Positions 1 to 12,500 of a DNA stretch of 64,000 nt are shown piece after piece (position 1 is the stretch's first letter; every line of letters begins with the position of its first letter). Under the pieces are notes generated by a model that did no database searches, had not been told where the DNA came from, and saw nothing but the letters and a program-made list of their open reading frames with translations. Source of the DNA: Owenia fusiformis (taxonomy: Eukaryota > Annelida > Polychaeta > Sabellida > Oweniidae); NCBI GenBank assembly GCA_903813345.2, contig CAIIXF020000003.1, forward strand, positions 21,466,931 through 21,530,930, in the 5' to 3' direction. The position numbers and the translations under genes were made by a program.

Positions 1-96
1 GAAATATCACAATAGTTGTGCTATAACTGTCTACCTTTACGTTGCGATATTGTTAATTTCCATAATTTTGAACAGTGGTGTATTCATTCACGTATA

Positions 97-220
97 CAGG
101 GCGATCCAGAAGTAACGTTTTAGTTGTTTCCATTTCATTACTACCGGACTAATCCTTTTGAAAATTGGTACAGTTGTATTGCAATTGCAGCAACTTTGAC
201 GTTACTTCTGGTTCACCCTG
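97..220. mobile_element. Small TIR element (mariner-like MITE)
   Basis: The ends are imperfect inverted repeats of about 24 bp: CAGGGCGATCCAGAAGTAAC on the left and its counterpart ending in GGTTCACCCTG on the right. A TA dinucleotide flanks each side (95-96 and 221-222), as expected of a Tc1/mariner target duplication. The 124-bp body has no coding capacity. The superfamily is inferred from the TA flanks and the end style only. Confidence 0.6.
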
Positions 221-1142
221 TATATATCAGTACACGCTATTGCTATACACGAATTGTGCGACAAATGGCCACTGACAACTATGTGATCATGTACTACGCT
301 ACTGTATGCATTTTCTGGATGCCCCTTGGAACAATGATCTTCGTCACTTGCGGGTCAGCGTTCTCATCAATCAGGGACCATCTCATGATTATACAGGTTG
401 TATGGTAGACTTACATGTGACAGTGTCCAAGTTATTAGTGTTGTAAGCATCTTTAATAATGGGATCTGTATTATCAGGTCAGTGAGGTTAAGGGAAGAAA
501 TGGAGATATCCCATGATGCAAAATGGTGAAAATATTGTACTATGGGTACATCTTTGGAATTGTTCGGGAAGAACCTAAGGAAAACCTATGGAATTATATT
601 TTTGGATATTAGGATCAATCGAAATCAACCCGCTGGAATAAATAAATAAATGCCTAACTCCATATGATACTTGCCTGCTTGCTTTTAGTTGAGACATCAA
701 TTTCGGTATTCTAAAAGACTAAACATAAAAGAAAACGCACACATTAGATGGAAATCTGGAGCAGTACTTGTCGGTGAGGAGTGAAATTATCAGCGATACT
801 TTAATCTCTTCCTGCGAATATCGAGCAATGTTTTACATTTAAATTATGGATTATTTAAGCAGAAATGAAGGACGTCCGTTTCCATGGCAATCGATATAAT
901 TTTTATCAGATGTTGATGATATAAGTCGACACTTAATGACCGCTACTGGAACAAAGATAGTTATTGGTCAATGATTATGTAGATTAGTTCATTTGCATAT
1001 CCCCATAATCCCCAACTTGTACGAAGTTCGTACCTTAGGCATATGAGAAGCCGTCATTCCGTCCGTCCATACAGGAACTCTACTCGAGAACGAATTTTTC
1101 GTGTGATGTCATGAGTAAAGATTTTGCCAAGATATAATTAAT
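221..1142. other. No gene recognised
   Basis: A plus-strand open frame runs out of the MITE to 408 and contains a hydrophobic stretch with FWMP (about 300-345). This recalls transmembrane helix 6 of a rhodopsin-type receptor, but there is no NPxxY helix 7 and no good splice site. I do not call a gene. The rest is AT-rich unique sequence. Confidence 0.4.
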
Positions 1143-1280
1143 GCCCACCACAAGTGTTGACATATTGTTGTATGGTCTCCCTTTTGTAGACGGTGTTCGG
1201 CGGTTGGTGTTCGGTGTTCGTTGGTTGGCGTTTGTAACAAATGACAGGTTGTGACGTTTTGTATGTCAATGCCTTGTTTC
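1143..1280. repeat. Dispersed repeat, copy 1
   Basis: This is a diverged copy of a 110-140 bp dispersed repeat also seen at 5524-5644, 18286-18412 and, inverted, at 31440-31556. Shared features are a first block with the sense of GTGGTGACATATTGTTG, a central TTGGTGTTCGGCGT-like block, and a last block with the sense of GGTGGTGACATTTTGCATG. It has no coding capacity. The class is unknown; the two outer TGACA blocks are direct, not inverted. Confidence 0.5.
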
Positions 1281-1544
1281 TATGAATTCTACGAATTACG
1301 AGTGATTTGGAAAAAATGATCTTTTGGATTTGATACCAGGAGTCGTTTTTATTTTTAGGTGGATTTTTGATAATGCAATTACTAAAATATGCAATGTTGG
1401 ATCCAAAGTCCCTACTATCCATTTGAATAGAGATTCTTTTTTTATTTTTAGATAGAGATTCATAAGCTTTAGATAAAGATAGATTCTGATAAATCAGAAT
1501 GTAAAATATGCATTATATAAATTTATTAAAATGTTACCATGACT

Positions 1545-2765
1545 ACTTTTTGTATTGTGACTGTTATGACCACTAGTGTTGTTACCATGACTACATCTAT
1601 GTACCGTGCCTGTTGTTGCCATGACAACTGATGTACATTATGTCTATTGTAAATGTTTAATGCTCTACATCTTGCCAGTTGTTATCATGGCTTCTGCTGT
1701 ACATCTTGACTATTGTTACTATGACGACTAATGTACACTCCCCTCCATAAGTTTGGCAACCTTTTTTCCTCATTGAACTACGTGTTAAAGCCTCTTTACC
1801 TTTGCATTTTTATTTACTTAACCTGCGATGAAAATACTTATACTATTGATGGAAACGTAATTTGACTTTAATTCCAATACCTCCAAATTTTCTCAATTTT
1901 TTTCCTCAATTACAATAGGTCGAGAATTGATGATGAATTTGATGAATTTTTGAAAATCGACATTCCCATGTTAACCAATGGGAAATGGTAGGTTTGCCAC
2001 AAGTCATGTGACAGAATATCCATCCATCCGAGTCCTTGCAAAAAATACGAGTTAGGCAGGCAATTGAATTTGCTAACTTTATTTAACAAAAGATTGATAT
2101 GTTTCTTCAGGTTCAACAAAGTTATAGGGCTTTAAAGTCAAAGTTGTTTTTCAAAAAAACTCTCACATTGAAATAACACAGAGGGCGAAAAATTATTTTC
2201 AAAAATGACTTTGAAGCGCTGTAACTTTTATATTCATCAAATAAACTAAACACTTAGTGTTTTAAAAAGTTAGACAATTCAATTTTCTATATAAAAATAT
2301 TTTTTGCTGAATATTTTACTGAAAAGATTTCCTGATTTCTGATTTTCCCCGAACCCTCCATTTCCCATTGGATTACATGGGAATGACGATTTTCAAAAGT
2401 TCATCAAATTTATCATCAATTTTTGACCTATTGTAATTGAGGAAAAAAATTGAGAAAATTTGGAGGTATTGGAAATAAGGTCAAGTTACGTTTCCATCAA
2501 TATTATAAGTTATTTCATCGCCGGTTAAGTAAATAAAAATTCAAAGGTAAGGAGGCTTTAACACGTAGTTCAATGGGGAAAAAAGGTTGCCAAACTTATG
2601 GAGGGGAGTGTACATCAGCCGCTGTATATTTTGTACACTTTGTCACTGCTGTACATTGTGAGTGTTGTTACAACGACAACTGCTGTTGTACATTTTGTCT
2701 GTTGTTGCCATGACTTCTTCTCTGAATCATTGTACATGTTGTTGTCAGTTGTGTTGTTGGCTCAA
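1545..2765. repeat. Degenerate minisatellite interrupted by a MITE
   Basis: Imperfect units of roughly 30-40 bp with the theme TTGTTACCATGACNACTGNTGTACAT lie at 1545-1735 and continue at 2613-2765. The two halves were one array before the element at 1736-2610 landed in it. The copies differ a good deal, so the array is old. Confidence 0.55.
1736..2610. mobile_element. Long-TIR element with TA duplication (Tc1/mariner-type MITE)
   Basis: The element starts CACTCCCCTCCATAAGTTTG at 1736 and ends with the exact complement at 2610, flanked by TA at 1734-1735 and 2611-2612. The inverted repeats are about 260 bp long and only slightly diverged, leaving a middle of roughly 350 bp with no transposase frame. 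The TA flanks and end style fit a non-autonomous Tc1/mariner element. It sits inside a degenerate minisatellite. Confidence 0.75.
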
Positions 2766-4654
2766 GATATACATACTTTTTGCTAGAATAATAGTAATAA
2801 CTTTTTGAGCCTATTTTAATATTCATTGATTGTAAACAGTAACCAGTTAACATGTTCCAATTCATGAATTGACCAATTTAATTTAAAACGAGTTTACGTA
2901 CATTGCTTAGTTTTGCATTAATAAATGTTCTTATATTGCAGATGATGTTGATGTTGATGTACAAGGTATAGTGTATTTTATTACATTATACCAAATTGAT
3001 ATAGTGTTTTTAATGATGAAGCATTTTGAATGCATCTTCATAAAGACCAATTCGCTCATAGCTAGGCAAGGTGTGTCAAATTCCAGCCAATCCGTATTAT
3101 TTCATATAAATGCACTTACACGTCTCACGAAACTGGGGACAATTAGTGTAACATTATGGCGTCAAAAAAACAAAACAAAACAATGAGCAGGCGCAAACAG
3201 TCTTACAACGTCAAAAACGACAAGCGTCACATTTTTTACAAGTTTAGTCAACCTAAAAATAAAATACTTTATTCTTATCTAATCATTACAAAATTTACAG
3301 GGTAGCAAGATCTCGAGGACAATATTTCTAAAATGTTTTTGAATTTTGAAAAAGGGTCAAAAAATCCACTTGGGGCGTTAGTAAAAATTGATATGTATGG
3401 AATTTGTGGTAAAAAATCGATGCGTCACATTTTTTCAAGTTTCGAAAACCAGCTCTTATTTTGATATTATTTGCAAAATAAACAAACCGGTTATTGTTTT
3501 GTAAATTTCGCCATGACAATATTCTGCAGTTAAATTTTCTTTCAAATCAGACCTAAATTAGAAGGTTAAATGAAGGTAAACGTATTGCTCGTCCCATTCG
3601 CCTTCAAAACCTTACACAATTTTGAAAATATTAAAAGCGTTCGTATAAGATAATTTGAAATGTAACCGTTAAGCAATTGTGACGTCATAAATGCAAATGT
3701 TCCATTGAATAAATTGTGAAATTTAAGTGGGATTTTGATCATTATTTCAAAAGTTATCTCAATTTCAACGAGCCCTGTAAGCGTAAAGTGTTACGTCTTA
3801 CAGCGTATTTGACGATGTCGGAGTATATTTAACTTTAAAAATGTGTTGGATCCCATCAAAATTTTGAAGGAAAAATAATTTCATTGAAATGCGAATAAAA
3901 AATACTTCAAAATGATATGTAAAACACATAGTTGGCTTTTTAAATAAGGCAGAGATTAACGTTCAAAGCTGAGATAAGCCCGCATTTCCCGAATTGTCCC
4001 CAGGTCCGTGCACGTCATAACTACATTATATAATCAACAACCCGCCTAAGGTTATTCATTGAATTGTTGTCAAGGTGACAACTTACCTCTATCGACTGAA
4101 ATTGATGCTCAAAAAGTTTCATTGAAAATATGTTCTGTTAATGATTTCGTAGAAAATATTTTGCAATGTGTGAATAGAATTTAAGCCCAAAACTTGATGC
4201 ATTATGGCTGATTAATTCCACTCAGGCGTTATTTCCTAAACGTCACATTCGGTGCTGCGCATCTCGTTCAGAGAAAGAACACCTTTTGAGAAATGATTCG
4301 GTCCACAAAACACTTGTCCAGGGCTTTTAAATCTTTAAATCATCAACCAGCCGCTTTACTTTTCCTGTTTATAGGGGCTTAAAGTCTTCAGGAATTTCAG
4401 GAAATTTCAGGAAAAATGGACCAAAATCTGACCCCATTGACTTCAATACAAATCTGACTTTATGTCTAGGGGGGGGGGGGGGTCAAGCAAGGATTTCAAA
4501 ATTAAGGTCATATTTGTTTAATTTTTTCCTATGAAAATACTTTTTTCTTCAAAATTTGAAATTATATGTAATGAGTCTACACTACTCTAAAGCACTCAAT
4601 CAAATCTCATTTTCCAAAATTTCTTGTAAGGAGAACCCGCCAAAACCCAGCGCT
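2766..4654. other. No gene recognised
   Basis: AT-rich sequence with short open frames only and no convincing exon. A homopolymer G run lies at about 4470-4482. A GGGGACAATT block near 3132 recurs inverted near 3991, which may mark a diverged inverted-repeat element, but I could not fix its ends. Confidence 0.4.
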
Positions 4655-5285
4655 CACTTTGTTACGCGGTATATGGTATACTTTCATGGTTGCGCGGTAT
4701 TTGTGATACGGGTGAATGTGCCATACTCACCTGCGGTATATGGCATATTTCGCAGGCGAGTATGCGCTATTCCGCAGTGAATATGCGATACATTGATTTC
4801 AGTGAATACCCGATACTCACCTGCGGAATATGTCATACTCACTTGCGGAATATGCCATATACCGCAGGTGAATATGACATATACCGCAGGTGAAAACGTG
4901 ATACAGAAAGCCTTGATTTGATTGGTTGCGAGAATCGACTCTAAATGTAAAACTACGCAGGATTATCAATATAGTTAGTGCTTCGAGTACTAATATATGA
5001 ATCCTGGTTTGATAGAGAAAGTTTATTACGCGAGATTGGTGAGTGATACCTCTGCTAAGTTAATATATTCGATACACAGTACTGTTGATGCAGTAATCAT
5101 TATGATAATTTATCACGTTTTACTTGTTCGTTCAATCGATGTAATTGACAATTGCGTACTTCGGCGTTCTCATTGGTTAGTGTGTATGCCGCAGGTGAAT
5201 CTGTCATACACCGCAAGTGAATATGCCATATTCGTTGCGGAATATGACATATTTTTGTATCGTGTTTACCGCGTGACACACTTGA
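4655..5285. repeat. Dyad-symmetric short repeat array
   Basis: About a dozen copies of a 20-22 bp motif occur in both orientations (core CATACTCACCTGCGGTATAT and its complement). They cluster at 4655-4905 and again at 5185-5285, with about 280 bp of unlike sequence between. The two clusters could be the subterminal repeats of one non-autonomous DNA transposon, but I see no clear target duplication. Short frames through it (4556-4893, 4997-5323) are by-products of the repeat. Confidence 0.5.
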
Positions 5286-5523
5286 CCCGCGTCTTTCGCC
5301 ATTCAATTTTCAGGAAATTTTAAATTTGTTGCTTTAAGCCATGATTATTGTGTTATGTTAAAGCATTCTGTGAGGAAAAGTGTGCGCATGAATATGGTGG
5401 CTACTACGCTTATCCTGGAAACTGCTGTCTCTTCATCATATGTAATAAGGTACCCCCAGTTGTACGTGGAACATTAGGTTAGTAATCGATGTACGTGAAC
5501 GTCCAAAGTAAAAAATATCGTTT

Positions 5524-5644
5524 TTATGTCACCACCAGAAGTGGGGTTATTGTTGTAGTATCCAACTAGCTTGTGTCCAGTGTTCGGCGTCTGTAATGTA
5601 ACAATTGGTAGGTGGTGACATTTTGCATGTTCATGCCTTGTTTC
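5524..5644. repeat. Dispersed repeat, copy 2
   Basis: This copy starts at TATGTCACCACCAGAAGTGG and ends near GGTGGTGACATTTTGCATG. It is the closest plus-orientation match to the inverted copy at 31440-31556. Confidence 0.55.
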
Positions 5645-5714
5645 TTGTTAATGTCCCCAGTTTATTGTCTCAGAGCCGTTCTATTTACAGATATCTGCAT
5701 GATCGTATGGTTAT

Positions 5715-5825
5715 TAGTCTTGCTTAAAATACCCTGTACTCCCCCCCTTTATCCTTCTCTCTCTGTATATTGCCAAGTAAAGAGAGTGGGGGGGGGGGGT
5801 GGATACAGTCTTATGAGCAAGACTA
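5715..5825. mobile_element. 111-bp MITE with 9-bp target duplication (a)
   Basis: Perfect terminal inverted repeats TAGTCTTGCT and AGCAAGACTA bound a 111-bp body with a C run, a CT-rich middle and a G run. The flanking 9-bp direct repeat TATGGTTAT (5706-5714 and 5826-5834) is exact. A 9-bp duplication is typical of Mutator-like elements; that assignment is inference. Confidence 0.7.
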
Positions 5826-5891
5826 TATGGTTATTTATTGGAGCATTTGAACCTGACCACTAGTGAAGCCATTGATAATTAATTAGTTATC

Positions 5892-5989
5892 TAGTCTTGC
5901 TTCAAGACCCCCGGCCCCTATGTACTTTACACCAGTGTTGTGTTGGAGAAGGAGATAAGGGGGGGGTCCAAAGTCTTGAAGCAAGACTA
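5892..5989. mobile_element. 98-bp MITE with 9-bp target duplication (b)
   Basis: It has the same termini as the element 66 bp to its left (TAGTCTTGCT and AGCAAGACTA), here extending inward as TTCAAGAC and GTCTTGAA. The flanks TTAGTTATC (5883-5891) and CTAGTTATC (5990-5998) differ at one position, supporting a 9-bp duplication. The body again carries a C run and a G run. Confidence 0.68.
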
Positions 5990-6494
5990 CTAGTTATCGA
6001 TCGAAGGAAACCCCTTCATTCCATAGATGAATACAATCATTTCACTTTCTCAAGTTTTCATTTGTTTTTGAACAAGATCCCCGAATGCTGTTTTGACTCC
6101 AGGCAAAGTTATATCAAGCGTGGCAAAGTGTTCAAAGCCGCTTGTATGGAACCAAGAGTCCTCCTCGTGTGACTTCGCCACTGATGCTCTCATCCAAGGA
6201 TGCAATGCAAACTGCCACGGTACGTAGACTATAAACACATCATGCGCTTCAACTTCAGAGAGGCGCCGAAGCGGGAATATATGCACCGAAGCGGGAGATA
6301 TGGAGGTTCTGGATATAGAAACCTCAAAATCAGGATACGGGATATATCTTACCAACTTATCTCCCTAAAACTCTACTTGGCATAGGATAAGCACTTTTAT
6401 TGGAAAGTTAGTACACACTTCACTTGACGATATTGGCATTGCATCAGCCACATCCATACATGCCATATCAATTGCGAATTATTTTTTATTATAG
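5990..6494. other. Region upstream of first visible exon; no gene recognised
   Basis: A 101-codon minus-strand frame (6050-6355) has no features I recognise and is probably chance. A polypyrimidine-poor acceptor ending in TATTATAG at 6494 leads into the exon that follows. Confidence 0.35.
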
Positions 6495-6551
6495 ACGCTA
6501 CCCCTGAGACGACTGCTGCGCCGACCCCGCCTGTCTTCTTCAACAAATCAG
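6495..6551 (+). CDS. Pif-like gene exon: Pro/Thr-rich linker
   Basis: This 57-bp exon lies between TATTATAG and GTAGGT and encodes ATPETTAAPTPPVFFNKS. It enters in phase 2 and leaves one base that joins the next exon. It is compositionally a flexible, possibly O-glycosylated spacer. The next exon is 11.5 kb away. Confidence 0.6.
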
Positions 6552-9500
6552 GTAGGTGGCAATATGTTATGTAAAATTTCTTTTATCTCCAACCCCTTTG
6601 GAAAAGAAACGTTCTATTGGCTGATTAAAAAGTCACTTATTAGACTCCAGATGTCAATCTGGAGTCTATTGTTTTTGCCAGTATTCTTATTCTTCTTATT
6701 AGACTCCAGATTGAAAATCTGGAGTCTATTGTTTTTGCCTGTTTTCTTATTATTCTTTCTTTCTTCCTCCTAACAGATTTTCTCTCCAACTATAACATCT
6801 TACTTAATCCAACCTACATGGTTGACTAGGGAATGTATCTGGCTTTCTGGGAAATTAGGTCAAATTTTTATCTAGGTCAAAGGTCAAGAACTAGGTCAAA
6901 TCTTACATTTTCAACATTCTTCATCATATCTTCGTCAATATTCTTCGTAACTCCTTCATCTTTTTTTCATCGTGTAGCTTAGAAAAAGGCGAATCAAAGA
7001 TATGACAGCAGAATTTTGATTACTCTTACCGATTTTGAGATATGGCGTCCGGAAAGTAGGTCAGAACAGAAAGTTCTCCAAATTCAACATGTGAGTTATG
7101 AAATAAGTGTAGAATGATCTCAGGAATCCGAATCTGCAAACCAAATTTGGATCAGACTTCCGGTTTGGAAGTAATGGCGTTTTGAAAGCTCAAAAATCGC
7201 TAAATTTGGTGCCTATGTTAAGTCAATGGGAAAAAAGACTTTTTCGAAGTGTAAAATACAAGATATAGACTGAGTACAGCTTAACATAATGAATGCTTAT
7301 AAAAGAAGGGGACCTCAAAAGCTACATAGCTTCAAAATTTGAACACCAAAATGCCTAGGTCAAAATCTAGGTCAAATTCATAGTTTTTCCTTATTTTTAC
7401 GATTCTGACACTACACTTTAATAATTTACTTCATAATTTTGTATAGAGGTAGCAAAGAGTGTGTTAATAGTGTTAGCCTTTTGCCGTCAGAAAGTATTTT
7501 GACCCACTTTTGAGATATGGTGTCCGAAAAGTAGGTCAAAATAAAAAGTTCTCCAGATCCAACGTATGAGTTATGAATTAGGGTAGAATTTTCTCAGGAA
7601 TCCGAATCTGCAAACCAAATTTCGATCCGACTTCCGGTTCGGAAGTTATGGCGTGTCCAAAAAGTAGGTCAAAATAAAAAAATTCCAAATTTACCGTATG
7701 AGTTATGAATTAGGGATAAAATTTTGTCAGGTATCCGAATCTGCAAACCAAATTTCGATCCGACTTCCGGTTCGAAAGTTATGGCGTTTTGAAAGCTCAA
7801 AAATCGCTAAATTTGGTGCCCCATGTTATGTCAATGAGAAAAAGGATTTTTTGAAGTGTAAAATACCAGATATAGACTGAGTACAGCTTAATATTCTGAA
7901 AGCCTATAAAAGGAGGGGACCTCGAAGACTATCTAGCTTTAAAATTTGGACGCAAAAATGCCTTGGTCAAAATCTAGGTCAAATTCATTGTTTTTCCTTA
8001 TTTTTGCGATTCTGACATTACACTTTAAGGATTTGCTTCAAAATTGTGTATACAGGTAGCAAAGAGTGTGCTTATAGTGTTAGCCTTCTGCCGTCAGAAA
8101 GTTTTTTGACCCACTTTTGAGATATGGTGTCCGAAATGTAGGTCAAAATAAAAAATTCTCCAAATTTAACGTATGAGTTATGAATTAAGGGTAGAATTTT
8201 CTCAGGAATCAGAATCTTTAAACCAAATTTCGGTCTGACTTCTGGTTAGATAGTTATAGCGGTTTGAAGTCTCGAAAAGTCGATATGATGATATCCCCAT
8301 GTTAAGCTAATAGAGTCGAAGATAGCCTTCTTAAAAGTTGTCTAAATGTCTATATTCTAGCTGACTCAGCTTATTCTGAATGACTCAGCTTACAAGTTCT
8401 GGATGACTCAGCTTAAACAAAGTTTGAAATCTGGAGTCTTAAATTGAACTTGTTCAATTTACATGTCTAGTGATTTTTGCTTTCGTATGTGCAAAAAGCA
8501 AAAATCCTCCTCACACACGTTCTCGCCAACGAGAGATATTTGGATAAATCTACTCATACACGTTGTTAGGGGGCTAGGCGTAGTTGGTGGGAAATTAGGT
8601 CAAATCCTTATCTGGGTCAAAGGTCGAAATCTAGGTCGAAATCTGCATTTCCGCTATTTCGGCCTCTCGAGCCTCCTTAAGAAGTCAGAATCGGAGGAAA
8701 ACTAGCTGGTCGGAAAGACAGTTTTCCGAGCGTTAAAAAAACAGTGAACCAAATTTCAATCCGACCATTAGTTATCGAGATATACGCGTTTGAAGTTCGC
8801 GTACGGGCCACCGTTGCCGTATATCTAGACGACACCTGGTATACACCATGTATACGTATCTCTGCGAACAACAGACATTTGAAAGAAAATAGGCCCGGAC
8901 GATGACTAGAGCATTTCTAAAACAACGTTTCCCTTCGTCCAACTAACGATTGCGGAATGTAGAACGACACGTACGCTGCTCGAATCTACGTCGAAAGCTC
9001 TATATGGACGTCTGGAAGGCCTCTTTTTTGAAGGACTATTTTTTGACCTCGACGGATCCGCGAAGCACGAGCCAGGCATTCTCCCCAACTACCTCCCTAG
9101 ATTCCCCGAGCTTTAATCGACCATTATAGGCCCTCAGAGCGTCCGTAGAGCCATTTCCCTCTATACGCGTATGGCCAAATCCTATTATGATTTTTGCTTT
9201 CGTATGTGCAAAAAGCAAAAATCCTCCTCACACACGTTCTCGCCAACGAGAGATATTTGGATAAATCTACTCATACACGTTGTTAGGGGGCTAGGCGTAG
9301 TTGGTGGGAAATTAGGTCAAATCCTTATCTGGGTCAAAGGTCGAAATCTAGGTCGAAATCTGCATTTCCGCTATTTCGGCCTCTCGAGCCTCCTTAAGAA
9401 GTCAGAATCGGAGGAAAACTAGCTGGTCGGAAAGACAGTTTTCCGAGCGTTAAAAAAACAGTGAACCAAATTTCAATCCGACCATTAGTTATCGAGATAT

Positions 9501-12500
9501 ACGCGTTTGAAGTTCGCGTACGGGCCACCGTTGCCGTATATCTAGACGACACCTGGTATACACCATGTATACGTATCTCTGCGAACAACAGACATTTGAA
9601 AGAAAATAGGCCCGGACGATGACTAGAGCATTTCTAAAACAACGTTTCCCTTCGTCCAACTAACGATTGCGGAATGTAGAACGACACGTACGCTGCTCGA
9701 ATCTACGTCGAAAGCTCTATATGGACGTCTGGAAGGCCTCTTTTTTGAAGGACTATTTTTTGACCTCGACGGATCCGCGAAGCACGAGCCAGGCATTCTC
9801 CCCAACTACCTCCCTAGATTCCCCGAGCTTTAATCGACCATTATAGGCCCTCAGAGCGTCCGTAGAGCCATTTCCCTCTATACGCGTATGGCCAAATCCT
9901 ATTATGATTTTTGCTTTCGTATGTGCAAAAAGCAAAAATCCTCCTCACACACGTTCTCGCCAACGAGAGATATTTGGATAAATCTACTCATACACGTTGT
10001 TAGGGGGCTAGGCGTAGTTGGTGGGAAATTAGGTCAAATCCTTATCTGGGTCAAAGGTCGAAATCTAGGTCGAAATCTGCATTTCCGCTATTTCGGCCTC
10101 TCGAGCCTCCTTAAGAAGTCAGAATCGGAGGAAAACTAGCTGGTCGGAAAGACAGTTTTCCGAGCGTTAAAAAAACAGTGAACCAAATTTCAATCCGACC
10201 ATTAGTTATCGAGATATACGCGTTTGAAGTTCGCGTACGGGCCACCGTTGCCGTATATCTAGACGACACCTGGTATACACCATGTATACGTATCTCTGCG
10301 AACAACAGACATTTGAAAGAAAATAGGCCCGGACGATGACTAGAGCATTTCTAAAACAACGTTTCCCTTCGTCCAACTAACGATTGCGGAATGTAGAACG
10401 ACACGTACGCTGCTCGAATCTACGTCGAAAGCTCTATATGGACGTCTGGAAGGCCTCTTTTTTGAAGGACTATTTTTTGACCTCGACGGATCCGCGAAGC
10501 ACGAGCCAGGCATTCTCCCCAACTACCTCCCTAGATTCCCCGAGCTTTAATCGACCATTATAGGCCCTCAGAGCGTCCGTAGAGCCATTTCCCTCTATAC
10601 GCGTATGGCCAAATCCTATTATGATTTTTGCTTTCGTATGTGCAAAAAGCAAAAATCCTCCTCACACACGTTCTCGCCAACGAGAGATATTTGGATAAAT
10701 CTACTCATACACGTTGTTAGGGGGCTAGGCGTAGTTGGTGGGAAATTAGGTCAAATCCTTATCTGGGTCAAAGGTCGAAATCTAGGTCGAAATCTGCATT
10801 TCCGCTATTTCGGCCTCTCGAGCCTCCTTAAGAAGTCAGAATCGGAGGAAAACTAGCTGGTCGGAAAGACAGTTTTCCGAGCGTTAAAAAAACAGTGAAC
10901 CAAATTTCAATCCGACCATTAGTTATCGAGATATACGCGTTTGAAGTTCGCGTACGGGCCACCGTTGCCGTATATCTAGACGACACCTGGTATACACCAT
11001 GTATACGTATCTCTGCGAACAACAGACATTTGAAAGAAAATAGGCCCGGACGATGACTAGAGCATTTCTAAAACAACGTTTCCCTTCGTCCAACTAACGA
11101 TTGCGGAATGTAGAACGACACGTACGCTGCTCGAATCTACGTCGAAAGCTCTATATGGACGTCTGGAAGGCCTCTTTTTTGAAGGACTATTTTTTGACCT
11201 CGACGGATCCGCGAAGCACGAGCCAGGCATTCTCCCCAACTACCTCCCTAGATTCCCCGAGCTTTAATCGACCATTATAGGCCCTCAGAGCGTCCGTAGA
11301 GCCATTTCCCTCTATACGCGTATGGCCAAATCCTATTATGATTTTTGCTTTCGTATGTGCAAAAAGCAAAAATCCTCCTCACACACGTTCTCGCCAACGA
11401 GAGATATTTGGATAAATCTACTCATACACGTTGTTAGGGGGCTAGGCGTAGTTGGTGGGAAATTAGGTCAAATCCTTATCTGGGTCAAAGGTCGAAATCT
11501 AGGTCGAAATCTGCATTTCCGCTATTTCGGCCTCTCGAGCCTCCTTAAGAAGTCAGAATCGGAGGAAAACTAGCTGGTCGGAAAGACAGTTTTCCGAGCG
11601 TTAAAAAAACAGTGAACCAAATTTCAATCCGACCATTAGTTATCGAGATATACGCGTTTGAAGTTCGCGTACGGGCCACCGTTGCCGTATATCTAGACGA
11701 CACCTGGTATACACCATGTATACGTATCTCTGCGAACAACAGACATTTGAAAGAAAATAGGCCCGGACGATGACTAGAGCATTTCTAAAACAACGTTTCC
11801 CTTCGTCCAACTAACGATTGCGGAATGTAGAACGACACGTACGCTGCTCGAATCTACGTCGAAAGCTCTATATGGACGTCTGGAAGGCCTCTTTTTTGAA
11901 GGACTATTTTTTGACCTCGACGGATCCGCGAAGCACGAGCCAGGCATTCTCCCCAACTACCTCCCTAGATTCCCCGAGCTTTAATCGACCATTATAGGCC
12001 CTCAGAGCGTCCGTAGAGCCATTTCCCTCTATACGCGTATGGCCAAATCCTATTATGATTTTTGCTTTCGTATGTGCAAAAAGCAAAAATCCTCCTCACA
12101 CACGTTCTCGCCAACGAGAGATATTTGGATAAATCTACTCATACACGTTGTTAGGGGGCTAGGCGTAGTTGGTGGGAAATTAGGTCAAATCCTTATCTGG
12201 GTCAAAGGTCGAAATCTAGGTCGAAATCTGCATTTCCGCTATTTCGGCCTCTCGAGCCTCCTTAAGAAGTCAGAATCGGAGGAAAACTAGCTGGTCGGAA
12301 AGACAGTTTTCCGAGCGTTAAAAAAACAGTGAACCAAATTTCAATCCGACCATTAGTTATCGAGATATACGCGTTTGAAGTTCGCGTACGGGCCACCGTT
12401 GCCGTATATCTAGACGACACCTGGTATACACCATGTATACGTATCTCTGCGAACAACAGACATTTGAAAGAAAATAGGCCCGGACGATGACTAGAGCATT

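Noticed and set aside
241-408. Rhodopsin-type receptor exon (FWMP in a hydrophobic run)
   Set aside because: No NPxxY helix follows, splice sites are poor, and the upstream part of the frame is a MITE.
6050-6355. 101-codon minus-strand frame
   Set aside because: No homology recognised and no neighbouring exon; most likely chance.
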